A stretch of 5,372 nt of DNA from Selenomonadaceae bacterium (lineage in GTDB: Bacteria; Bacillota; Negativicutes; Selenomonadales; Selenomonadaceae). Shown here piece by piece: positions 1 through 5,260 of the stretch. The DNA is taken from the NCBI GenBank assembly GCA_017453765.1, contig JAFTEG010000079.1:1-5372 (forward strand), in the 5' to 3' direction. A program made the translations under genes and the position numbers. The notes beneath the pieces were generated by a model. It saw only the letters and a list, made by a program, of their open reading frames with translations, did no database searches and was not told the origin of the DNA. Every line of letters starts with the position of its first letter. Position 1 is the first letter of the stretch.

Positions 1-1152
1 ATAATGATTATGTCCCTGCCTGTCCGCAACGAAGTAAAGATAATCCGTCGGCGCAGGATTCAGCACGGCTTCTATCGCGTCCATGCCGGGATTTGCAATA
101 GGTCCCGGCGGCAATCCCGCGTTTTTGTACGTGTTGTAAGGCGACTCAATTTCCGTGTCCTCAATCGTTAAATCTTCTTTCGGCTCGTCAAGCAGGTATT
201 GTAAGCTTGCGTCGGTCTGCAACGGCATATTCAATTTCAAGCGCTTAAGAAAAACCTGCGCGACAATCGCTCTGTCTTCGGGGTAGCGAACTTCCCTTTC
301 AACAAGCGACGCAAGCGTAGTTAAATCGTACAGCGACAAGCCCAACTCTTTAGCCTTTTCACGCATTGCAGGCGTTACGCGCTTGTCAAATTCTCCCGCC
401 ATCATTTTCAAAATATCTTCAATCGACGTGTCACTTTCCACCGAATATGTTTCAGGGAAGAGAAAACCTTCCGCCGCGTATCGTACATTTTTATGTTTGC
501 GCATATAGCCGTACGGCGCAAAATTCTCCGCCGCCTTCAAAAAATCTTCCTTGTCGATAAGGTCAAGACTGTACAGACGCTCGGCAATTTCCTTGACGCC
601 GAAACCTTCGGGAATTGTGAAACGTACGAGATATTTTTCGCCGGTTAAAAGTTTTGCGAAAACGTCCTCATCATTCATACCGGTGTAAAAAACGTACGTG
701 CCGGGTTTAAGCTGTCCGTCGTAACTGCGCAGTCTTGAAACGATTCTGAATTTTAAACTGCTGGCAATTACTTCCTTCGCCTCAAGGATATCGGCAATTT
801 CGGCGGTGGACATACCTTCACTGATTTTAACGTGTACGCGCTTGCCTTCGTCCTCTTCATAAGTTTGCGGGTGCAGTTCACTTTGCGGCTTTATTGCGAA
901 CGGGTCGACGAAGATTAAAACCGCGCCGACTATCGCAATGCAAAAAATTAGCCCGCCGATTATTGATAAAATAAATTTCCAAGACACTTCTGCAAAAAGA
1001 GATTTAAGCCACTTGAAAGGCGCCAGTAAAATGCCGACAAGCCTTGACGCGATATTTTTTTTGCCGGCACTTCGACTGCCTAAGTTGCTTATGTTCGTCA
1101 CTTTCTTGTTAGAGTTAGATTTTTTACCTGAGTTGAAAAATGGAAATTTCAT
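1..1152 (-). CDS. mltG: Endolytic murein transglycosylase MltG (YceG family), 3' end beyond window
   Basis: MltG cleaves nascent peptidoglycan strands at the outer face of the cytoplasmic membrane, releasing them from the synthesis machinery and so setting glycan length. The 384 codons read open from the ATG at 1152 to the left edge. A basic cytoplasmic N-terminus (about residues 1-57) is followed by one membrane segment (about 59-82), a LysM-like part (about 105-175), and the catalytic domain. The motif ASLVERE gives the catalytic Glu at 285, followed by LQTDASLQYLL (311-321) and the conserved stretch SPYNTYKNAGLPPGPIANPG (337-356). The last visible residues, YFVAD then HNHY, are close to the usual C-terminus, so probably only a few tens of residues are missing. 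The gene starts 8 bp after the DUF1292 stop, with only a weak purine-rich ribosome site; an in-frame TAA at 1165-1167 excludes a longer start. It is very likely cotranscribed with the genes upstream of it. Confidence 0.95.
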   Translation of the reverse strand, partial: MKFPFFNSGKKSNSNKKVTNISNLGSRSAGKKNIASRLVGILLAPFKWLKSLFAEVSWKFILSIIGGLIFCIAIVGAVLIFVDPFAIKPQSELHPQTYEEDEGKRVHVKISEGMSTAEIADILEAKEVIASSLKFRIVSRLRSYDGQLKPGTYVFYTGMNDEDVFAKLLTGEKYLVRFTIPEGFGVKEIAERLYSLDLIDKEDFLKAAENFAPYGYMRKHKNVRYAAEGFLFPETYSVESDTSIEDILKMMAGEFDKRVTPAMREKAKELGLSLYDLTTLASLVEREVRYPEDRAIVAQVFLKRLKLNMPLQTDASLQYLLDEPKEDLTIEDTEIESPYNTYKNAGLPPGPIANPGMDAIEAVLNPAPTDYLYFVADRQGHNHY

Positions 1153-1160
1153 TTTCCCGC

Positions 1161-1598
1161 TTACTTAAGGTCTTCGTCTTCGTCAAAATCATCAAAAACC
1201 ATTTCGTCATACGCCTTTTGCACGGCGTCAAATTCTTCGTCAGTCGGCTCCACGTAAATATCTTCGCCGTTTTCGTCTTGAACGATTTTGGCAATGATAA
1301 CGTCGCCGTCTTCGCAGCCGCACTCACAGCCTTCATGGTCGTGGTGGTGACCGCCGCAACATTCATGATCATGGTCGGGAATTTCAACAAGCAGAGCAAA
1401 ATCTTGATCGCCTACGGGAATAATCATTTGCTCGACGTAGTAATAAGAGTTGCCTTCTTCGTCCTGCATTTCAACTACAACGTCGCCGAAATCTTCGTCG
1501 TCGTAATTATCCTCGTCGATATCCTCTTCATCAACGTCAACCTCGACGTCCGGAATTTCCTTTGAAACATTTTCTTCAATATTTTTTTTCTTAGCCAT
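1161..1598 (-). CDS. DUF1292 (YrzB-like) acidic protein with a Cys/His-rich insert
   Basis: This is a 145-residue, very acidic, soluble protein with no signal peptide or membrane segment. Its function is unknown. The DUF1292 pattern is visible in two halves: EMQDEEGNSYYYVEQMI then FALLVEI (about 43-73), and VIIAKIVQDENGEDIYVEP then EEFDAVQKAYDE (about 100-132). Family members such as B. subtilis YrzB are around 90 residues. The extra length here is an Asp/Glu-rich N-terminus (about 8-37) and an insert at 76-95 with Cys 80, 81, 91, 93, 95 and His 76, 78, 84, 85, 86, 88, which looks metal-binding. The ATG at 1598 has AGGAG eight bases upstream, right beside the repeat array. The ruvX - DUF1292 - mltG order is common in Bacillota. 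Family assignment is good; metal binding is inferred from composition only. Confidence 0.88.
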   Translation of the reverse strand: MAKKKNIEENVSKEIPDVEVDVDEEDIDEDNYDDEDFGDVVVEMQDEEGNSYYYVEQMIIPVGDQDFALLVEIPDHDHECCGGHHHDHEGCECGCEDGDVIIAKIVQDENGEDIYVEPTDEEFDAVQKAYDEMVFDDFDEDEDLK

Positions 1599-1615
1599 TA
1601 AAATTTCTCCTTTTT

Positions 1616-1710
1616 TAGATCGCTAGATCGATAGTGACTAGATCGATAGTGACTAGATCGCTAGATCGATAGTGACTAGATCGATAGTGACTAGATCGAT
1701 AAATCGATAG
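1616..1710. repeat. Tandem repeat array with 38-bp higher-order unit (8+15+15)
   Basis: The ruvX-DUF1292 spacer is almost entirely repeat. The order is an 8-mer TAGATCGC, then the 15-mer TAGATCGATAGTGAC twice, and this 38-bp set is repeated exactly (1616-1653 and 1654-1691). A decayed tail (1692-1710) follows, running up to the ruvX stop. The 15-mer itself reads as TAGATCGA plus TAGTGAC, so the basic step is 7-8 bp starting with TAG. It contains many GATC and ATCGAT sites. The array lies in the 5' leader of the DUF1292 message and ends just before its ribosome binding site. Confidence 0.95.
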
Positions 1711-1711
1711 T

Positions 1712-2137
1712 TTATAGATTGTTAGTCGGCAAACCGTCAAGATAGCCTTGCAAAATGTAAACCGCCGCCATTTTGTCAATAACCTTTTTGCGCTTTTTGC
1801 GACTCACGTCCGCCGCGATTAAAGATTTTTCAGCTGCAACGGTGCTTAATCTTTCGTCCCAAAAAATTTGATTTACGGCAGGATACGCCGCCTGAACTTT
1901 CGCCGCAAATTTTCTGACCAATTCGCAACGTTCGCCTTCCGTGCCGTTCATATGTTTTGGCAGACCGATTATCAGCGTTTCGACTTCGTATTGTGAAATT
2001 AAATCGCCGAGTTCCTTAACGTCATTTTTGTTGGACGTACGCTGAATGGTTTTGACGCCCTGCGCGGTAAAGCCCAAAGGATCGCTTACGGCAATGCCAA
2101 TGGTTTTGTCGCCGATATCAAGTGAAAGGTATCTCAA
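1712..2137 (-). CDS. ruvX: RuvX/YqgF family RNase H-fold nuclease (16S rRNA 5'-end processing / Holliday junction resolvase homologue)
   Basis: YqgF (RuvX) is an RNase H-fold protein. In E. coli it acts in maturation of the 16S rRNA 5' end and was also proposed as a Holliday junction resolvase. The product has 141 residues, the usual length. The visible motifs are [15 protein letters not shown] (6-20, Asp7), [11 protein letters not shown] (58-68), [11 protein letters not shown] (93-103, Asp94/Glu95) and [18 protein letters not shown] (117-134, Asp121). The acidic set Asp7, Glu95 and Asp121 is intact, so it should be active. The start is a TTG overlapping the ireB stop as TTGA, with GGAG eight bases upstream inside the ireB end. 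This points to translational coupling with ireB. The 3' end runs into the tandem array. Confidence 0.95.
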   Translation of the reverse strand: MRYLSLDIGDKTIGIAVSDPLGFTAQGVKTIQRTSNKNDVKELGDLISQYEVETLIIGLPKHMNGTEGERCELVRKFAAKVQAAYPAVNQIFWDERLSTVAAEKSLIAADVSRKKRKKVIDKMAAVYILQGYLDGLPTNNL

Positions 2138-2394
2138 CTTTTTTTCTCCAAATGATTTAAATACGTTCGCACGAGTTCTTCCAAAAGTTCATCGCGTTCA
2201 ACCTTTCGGATTTTACTGCGTGCATCAAGGTGGCTTGTAATGTACGCGGGGTCGCCGCTTAAAAGGTAGCCTACCAGTTGGTGTACCGGATTGTAGCCTT
2301 TTTCGTTCATCGCCTGATACGCCGTCTTTATGACTTTTTCAGCGCGGTTTTCTTCCGAACCCAAACTGAAAGTCATCGTTTCATCACTAACCAC
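2134..2394 (-). CDS. ireB: IreB family regulatory phosphoprotein (DUF965/YrzL)
   Basis: In Enterococcus faecalis, IreB is a small cytoplasmic substrate of the PASTA Ser/Thr kinase IreK and a negative regulator of cephalosporin resistance. B. subtilis YrzL is a homologue. This protein has 86 residues, the normal size, with the family core [20 protein letters not shown] (31-50), then [19 protein letters not shown] (58-76). The N-terminus SDETMTF lines up with the enterococcal phosphosite region TDETVRF, placing Ser3 and Thr6 at the reported threonines; phosphorylation here is an inference. The start is GTG at 2394, chosen because a near-perfect ribosome site, GGAGGTGA, ends a few bases upstream. 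Its stop overlaps the ruvX start by 4 nt. The usual upstream neighbour alaS is not here; asd takes its place. Confidence 0.93.
   Translation of the reverse strand: MVSDETMTFSLGSEENRAEKVIKTAYQAMNEKGYNPVHQLVGYLLSGDPAYITSHLDARSKIRKVERDELLEELVRTYLNHLEKKS
2146..2149 (-). promoter_or_regulatory. Ribosome binding site of ruvX (TTG start)
   Basis: GGAG lies inside the last codons of ireB, eight bases before the TTG at 2137-2135. It supports the non-ATG start and coupled translation, as no in-frame ATG lies near it. Confidence 0.7.
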
Positions 2395-2401
2395 GTAATC
2401 A

Positions 2402-2406
2402 CCTCC
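2402..2406 (-). promoter_or_regulatory. Strong ribosome binding site of ireB (GTG start)
   Basis: GGAGG, extended to GGAGGTGA, lies seven bases before the GTG at 2394. It fixes the start upstream of the first ATG (residue 7). The heptamer array begins only six bases further upstream. Confidence 0.8.
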
Positions 2407-2411
2407 ATAGT

Positions 2412-2467
2412 AGCTTGGAGCTTAGAGCTTAGAGACTCTTCACTCCTAACTCTTCACTCTTCACTAA
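2412..2467. repeat. Degenerate 7-bp repeat array, asd-ireB junction
   Basis: Eight units follow each other in strict 7-bp phase: AGCTTGG, AGCTTAG, AGCTTAG, AGACTCT, TCACTCC, TAACTCT, TCACTCT, TCACTAA. The array fills nearly all of the asd-ireB spacer and extends 14 bp into asd, so the last asd codons (Ser-Glu-Glu) and the TGA stop at 2454-2456 are made of repeat. On the asd coding strand almost every unit holds TGA, TAG or TAA. Its right half is an inverted copy of the array on the other side of asd. Confidence 0.9.
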
Positions 2468-3479
2468 TCAACTTTTCTGCAATCTGCAACGCATTGAGCG
2501 CCGCGCCTTTACGAATTTGGTCGCCGCAAACCCAAAAATTCAAGCCGTGTTCAACTGAATAATCTTTGCGCAGTCTGCCGACTTCCACATTATCTTTGCC
2601 GGACGTCTCCAAAGGCTGAGGGTAAATCATTTCGGCGGGATTATCGCGCACCGTGACGCCTTCAAAATTTTCAAGCGCCTTCCGCGCAGATTCGGCGCTG
2701 ACTTCGTCGTAAAATTCCACGTTGACTGATTCGGCATGACTTCTGTAAACCGGTACGCGCACCGTCGTAGCCGTAATTTTCATGTCGGCATCTTCCATAA
2801 TTTTACGCGTCTCGTCAATCATTTTCATTTCTTCTTTTGTATAATCATTGTCCATGAAAATATCAATCTGCGGAAGAAGGTTGGACGCAATTTGATAGTG
2901 TTTGTCCAAAGACGCGACGGGTAAAATTTTTGCTTGCGGCGTTTTACCTTCGGCTAAATCTTCAAGCTGCGTTTTAAGCTCGTCCATACCCTCACGCCCT
3001 GCGCCGCTTACAGCTTGGTACGTAGAAACAACAACGCGCTTAATTTTTGCAAGGTCGTACAGCGGCTTAAGCGCCATAACCATGATAATCGTTGAGCAAT
3101 TCGGATTGGCGATAATGCCTTTGTGTTTGGCGATAGCTTGCGGATTTACTTCCGGCACTACAAGCGGGACGTCGGGATCCATTCTGTACGTGCTGGAATT
3201 GTCGATAACCACAGCACCGGCTTTAACTGCGGCGGGACCGAAAAGTTTACTTGCCTTGCCGCCTGCAAAAAGTGCAATGTCAACGCCGTCAAAAGAATTT
3301 TCCGTAGTTTCTTCAACCGTGTATTCTTTGCCCATAAAATTTATTTTTTTACCGGCAGATCGCGCAGAGGCAAGCATTTTTAAATTTGCGTATGGAAAAT
3401 TCCGCTCCTCAATTAATTTTAAAAATTCCTGTCCTACGGCGCCGGTAACTCCGACTATTGCCAAATTTACTTTTTTCAT
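2454..3479 (-). CDS. asd: Aspartate-semialdehyde dehydrogenase
   Basis: Asd reduces L-aspartyl phosphate to aspartate semialdehyde with NADPH, the branch point to diaminopimelate/lysine and to threonine and methionine. The product has 341 residues, typical of the Gram-positive-type enzyme. The nucleotide-binding start reads GVTGAVGQ (10-17). The catalytic cysteine is Cys128 in NPNCSTI, Gln155 lies in STYQAVSGAG, and the substrate Arg241 and acid-base His248 sit in RVPVYRSHAES. The ATG at 3479 has an AAGGAAG ribosome site. dapB lies 111 bp upstream and catalyses a later step of the same pathway. The C-terminus reads normally to IAEKLI and then ends SEE, encoded by the heptamer array, so the native end may have been replaced by repeat. 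The enzyme appears intact. Confidence 0.97.
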   Translation of the reverse strand: MKKVNLAIVGVTGAVGQEFLKLIEERNFPYANLKMLASARSAGKKINFMGKEYTVEETTENSFDGVDIALFAGGKASKLFGPAAVKAGAVVIDNSSTYRMDPDVPLVVPEVNPQAIAKHKGIIANPNCSTIIMVMALKPLYDLAKIKRVVVSTYQAVSGAGREGMDELKTQLEDLAEGKTPQAKILPVASLDKHYQIASNLLPQIDIFMDNDYTKEEMKMIDETRKIMEDADMKITATTVRVPVYRSHAESVNVEFYDEVSAESARKALENFEGVTVRDNPAEMIYPQPLETSGKDNVEVGRLRKDYSVEHGLNFWVCGDQIRKGAALNALQIAEKLISEE

Positions 3480-3500
3480 GTTTACTTCCTTTCGGTGGTT

Positions 3501-3598
3501 AGTTAAGAGTGAAGAGTTAGGAGTTAGGAGTGAAGAGGGTTCTAACCCCTAACCCCTAATTCCTAGCCCCTAGCCCTTAATACCTCTTCCCTAATCCA
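3501..3598. repeat. Degenerate 7-bp repeat array, dapB-asd junction
   Basis: Fourteen consecutive units keep an exact 7-bp phase. They change in kind along the array: AGTTAAG, AGTGAAG, AGTTAGG twice, AGTGAAG, AGGGTTC, then TAACCCC twice, TAATTCC, TAGCCCC, TAGCCCT, TAATACC, TCTTCCC, TAATCCA. It fills nearly the whole spacer between dapB and asd and crosses the dapB stop (3591-3593). The two halves are complementary: 3517-3528 can pair with 3548-3559 with one mismatch, giving a long hairpin in the transcript. The first half is an inverted copy of the array at 2436-2461. Confidence 0.93.
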
Positions 3599-4355
3599 AC
3601 AATTTATCAAGACCGATTGTCAAGCCCTGAAGTGAACGAACTTTTTTGCACGCAAGCAACACGCCCGGCATAAATGAATCACGTCCGGTAGAATCGTGCC
3701 GAATTGTCAAAGTCTGTCCCAAGCCGCCGAAAATAACTTCTTGATGAGCGACGTAGCCCGGCAACCTTACGCTGTGAATTCTAATGCCGTCGTAATCGGC
3801 GCCGCGAACATTTTTAAGCCGCTCCACTTCGTCGGGGTGACCTTGCTTGTGAGAGGGACGAACTTCAGAAATCATCTTCGCGGTAAGTTCCGCCGTGCCG
3901 CTGGGCGCGTCAAGTTTTTTGTCGTGGTGCAACTCGATAATTTCAACGTCCGGCATGTACTTTGCAACCTGCTTTGAAATTAACATCATAAGCACGGCGC
4001 CTATTGCAAAATTCGGCGCAATGAATGCGGGAGTTTGAAATTTTTCTGCCGCCGCACGAATTTTTTCTTTCGCGTCGTCACTCAAGCCCGTTGTACCGAC
4101 TACCGGCGAAACTTTTTTTTCAAGCGCCGTCATTACGTTTTTGAAAACGGAATCGGGACGCGTGAAGTCAACCATTACATCGGGTTTGTGCAGTTCAAGT
4201 GCCGCGTCAAGATTTTTTTCGACTTTCAAGCCGGCAACTTCGCCGTCGAACACGTCAACCGCGCCAACAAGTTCCAATTCCGAATCATTTTTCACCGCGT
4301 CCGCTACGGTACGTCCCATTCTGCCGAGTGCGCCGCTTACCAAAACTTTTATCAA
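3591..4355 (-). CDS. dapB: 4-hydroxy-tetrahydrodipicolinate reductase (dihydrodipicolinate reductase)
   Basis: DapB reduces the dapA product with NAD(P)H to tetrahydrodipicolinate on the way to diaminopimelate and lysine. The product has 254 residues, slightly short but within the family range. The Rossmann motif SGALGRMGR is at 7-15, VDFTRPDS at 62-69, VVGTTGLS at 85-92, and APNFAIGA at 113-120. The signature ELHHDKKLDAPSGTA (141-155) has His143 and Lys147 in the places of the E. coli catalytic His159 and Lys163. The start is TTG at 4355, supported by GGAGG eight bases upstream; the first in-frame ATG is residue 13, inside the Rossmann motif, and is excluded. The stop lies in a heptamer array. 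It is the first gene after the minus-strand promoter at 4486-4514, and asd follows. Confidence 0.97.
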   Translation of the reverse strand: MIKVLVSGALGRMGRTVADAVKNDSELELVGAVDVFDGEVAGLKVEKNLDAALELHKPDVMVDFTRPDSVFKNVMTALEKKVSPVVGTTGLSDDAKEKIRAAAEKFQTPAFIAPNFAIGAVLMMLISKQVAKYMPDVEIIELHHDKKLDAPSGTAELTAKMISEVRPSHKQGHPDEVERLKNVRGADYDGIRIHSVRLPGYVAHQEVIFGGLGQTLTIRHDSTGRDSFMPGVLLACKKVRSLQGLTIGLDKLLD

Positions 4356-4363
4356 TTAATACG

Positions 4364-4368
4364 CCTCC
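4364..4368 (-). promoter_or_regulatory. Ribosome binding site of dapB (TTG start)
   Basis: GGAGG lies eight bases before the TTG at 4355-4353 and immediately after the heptamer array in the direction of transcription. It decides the non-ATG start. Confidence 0.8.
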
Positions 4369-4370
4369 GT

Positions 4371-4424
4371 TTAGCTTTTAGCGATTAGCTTTTAGCCGGT
4401 AACTGTCAGCGATTAGTTTTTAAT
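4371..4424. repeat. Degenerate 7-bp repeat array in the dapB leader
   Basis: Pentamers recur at exact 7-bp steps from 4371: TTAGC four times, then GTAAC, TCAGC, TTAGT, TTAAT. After that the period fades, though TTAGC-like words recur to about 4497. On the dapB coding strand this gives TAA or similar about every seven bases. The array lies between the dapB promoter and its ribosome site, so it is transcribed as leader. Confidence 0.85.
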
Positions 4425-4441
4425 TACAAGATACCGGCTAA
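4392..4441 (-). repeat. 10-bp perfect inverted repeat in the dapB leader
   Basis: TTAGCCGGTA at 4392-4401 is exactly complementary to TACCGGCTAA at 4432-4441, with a 30-nt loop. The same arms also look like a direct repeat (CCGG, TAACTG). It could fold in the dapB leader RNA, or be an operator-like site, or simply be a product of repeat growth. There is no T-run, so it is not an intrinsic terminator. Confidence 0.6.
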
Positions 4442-4485
4442 CTGCTGATAAAAAAATTTATCGTTCAACTTTTAATTAACGGCTA

Positions 4486-4514
4486 ATTTTAGCTTATGGG
4501 CTTTTTCGCGTCAA
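4486..4514 (-). promoter_or_regulatory. Sigma-A-type promoter for dapB and downstream genes
   Basis: On the minus strand, TTGACG (4514-4509) is followed after exactly 17 bp by TAAAAT (4491-4486). Each box differs from consensus by one base. Transcription would start near 4479 and give a leader of roughly 125 nt containing the heptamer array. No other convincing promoter is seen upstream of asd or ireB, so dapB to mltG may form one transcript. Confidence 0.7.
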
Positions 4515-4585
4515 CAAATTTTAATCAATATTCGCGCAGGTTCATATTACGTAAAATGATTTTCGTGATATACTTTCAAAAAATA

Positions 4586-4614
4586 TTGCGAAAAAAATTT
4601 TGCTATGATATAAT
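4586..4614 (+). promoter_or_regulatory. Sigma-A-type promoter for rimP
   Basis: TTGCGA (4586-4591), a 17-bp spacer, and a perfect TATAAT (4609-4614) preceded by the extended TG motif at 4606-4607 make a strong rightward promoter. Transcription would begin near 4621, about 100 nt before rimP. A second extended -10 (TGA plus TATACT, 4569-4574) lies 40 bp upstream without a good -35 box. Confidence 0.8.
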
Positions 4615-4662
4615 CGCCGCGTTTAAAAATGAAAGGGCTGATTTTGTCCGAAAAGATTTGTT

Positions 4663-4690
4663 AGTGGAAGTGGGCGTGTGTCCACTTTTT
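4663..4690 (+). promoter_or_regulatory. Hairpin plus T-run in the rimP leader, candidate attenuator
   Basis: AAGTGGG (4668-4674) can pair with TCCACTT (4681-4687, one G-U pair) around a six-base loop, followed by a T-run to 4690, as in an intrinsic terminator. An overlapping alternative, AGTGGA (4663-4668) with TCCACT (4681-4686), uses the same right arm. The hairpin lies between the promoter and the rimP ribosome site, so it may set read-through into rimP. The stem is short and the T-run is only five, so termination would be partial. Confidence 0.55.
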
Positions 4691-4711
4691 AATATTGCGC
4701 AGAAAAAAATT

Positions 4712-4716
4712 GGAGG
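4712..4716 (+). promoter_or_regulatory. Ribosome binding site of rimP
   Basis: GGAGG lies seven bases before the ATG at 4724. It decides the rimP start against the much longer open frame that begins upstream. Confidence 0.85.
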
Positions 4717-4723
4717 TAATGCG

Positions 4724-5170
4724 ATGCCCGGTAAAATTGAAACGCGGGTTGAAGAATTGATGAAAAAAATTTTGGATGACACCGAATTTGAATTGGTCGA
4801 CACCGAATTTGTCAAGGAGAAGGATTGGTACTTGAGAGTTTTCGTCGACAAAATGGGCGGCATTGATTTGGACGATTGCCAACTTTTGAGCGAAAGACTC
4901 GGCAACCTTTTGGACGACGAATTGGTAATTGACGGTCCTTACATTTTGGAAGTGTCATCGCCGGGACTTGACCGCGTGCTTAAAAAGGACAAAGATTTTC
5001 TGCGCGAAGCAGGAAAGGCGGTTGACGTGACACTTTACGCGCCGATTGACGATACTAAAAATTTTACCGGCACGCTTGAACGCCGCGACAAAGATTTTTT
5101 GTACTTGAAAGAATTTGAACCCATACCGCGTGAAAAAATTTCGCAAGTCAGATTGCATATTGAATTTTAG
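4724..5170 (+). CDS. rimP: Ribosome maturation factor RimP
   Basis: RimP binds the 30S subunit and is needed for its late maturation. The product has 148 residues, the usual size. The N-terminal alpha/beta domain includes YLRVFVDK (36-43) and the family signature VSSPGLDR (77-84) in EVSSPGLDRVLKKD; the C-terminal SH3-like domain (about 95-148) includes FTGTLERRDKDFLYL. The ATG at 4724 is fixed by GGAGG and by the family N-terminus; codons upstream of it in the same frame lie in promoter and leader. rimP normally leads a nusA - infB operon, but no nusA start is seen in the 202 bp after its stop. Its TAG stop is the first element of a short heptamer array. Confidence 0.95.
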   Translation: MPGKIETRVEELMKKILDDTEFELVDTEFVKEKDWYLRVFVDKMGGIDLDDCQLLSERLGNLLDDELVIDGPYILEVSSPGLDRVLKKDKDFLREAGKAVDVTLYAPIDDTKNFTGTLERRDKDFLYLKEFEPIPREKISQVRLHIEF

Positions 5171-5199
5171 GGATTAGGGAAGAGATCTACCAGCTAGGG
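5167..5199. repeat. Short 7-bp repeat array at the rimP stop
   Basis: TTAGG occurs at 5167 and 5174 and CTAGG at 5195, all in 7-bp phase, with decayed units between them. The first TTAGG contains the rimP stop codon. The 14 bases 5171-5184 (GGATTAGGGAAGAG) are an exact inverted copy of 3584-3597 at the dapB stop, showing that the arrays belong to one family. Confidence 0.75.
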
Positions 5200-5260
5200 C
5201 GTGTTGAATAAAGTCAAAATTTAAAACGTTACAAATTACGTAACAGCCGCAATTATGGCG

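Larger units (their letters stand above)
4356..4723. other. Divergent intergenic region dapB / rimP
   Basis: These 368 bp hold no gene that I can support. From left to right they contain the dapB ribosome site, a heptamer array and inverted repeat in the dapB leader, a leftward promoter, an A/T-rich stretch, a rightward promoter, and the rimP leader with a hairpin and ribosome site. A plus-strand frame stays open from 4496 into rimP, but it runs through promoter sequence and is not coding. Confidence 0.8.

Noticed and set aside
1616..1710. CRISPR array
   Set aside because: Units of 8 and 15 bp follow each other directly, with no unique spacers and no cas genes nearby.
2902..3552. Long plus-strand open frame opposite asd
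   Set aside because: It is the antisense shadow of asd and ends in translated heptamer repeat, which looks like protein repeats only by chance.
4356..4480. Lysine riboswitch in the dapB leader
   Set aside because: The leader is about 125 nt, shorter than a lysine riboswitch, is largely repeat, and shows no expected multi-helix core or terminator.
4569..4574. Second rimP promoter (TGA plus TATACT)
   Set aside because: The extended -10 is good, but the possible -35 boxes at 16-18 bp spacing are poor. It is kept only as a note beside the better promoter.
4496..4723. N-terminal extension of RimP by 76 codons
   Set aside because: The open frame runs through the promoter, the leader hairpin and the ribosome site. 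The family N-terminus and GGAGG both point to the ATG at 4724.
5228..5244. GTTAC/GTAAC inverted repeat as an operator
   Set aside because: Five-base arms in A/T-rich sequence are expected by chance, and no gene start lies nearby.
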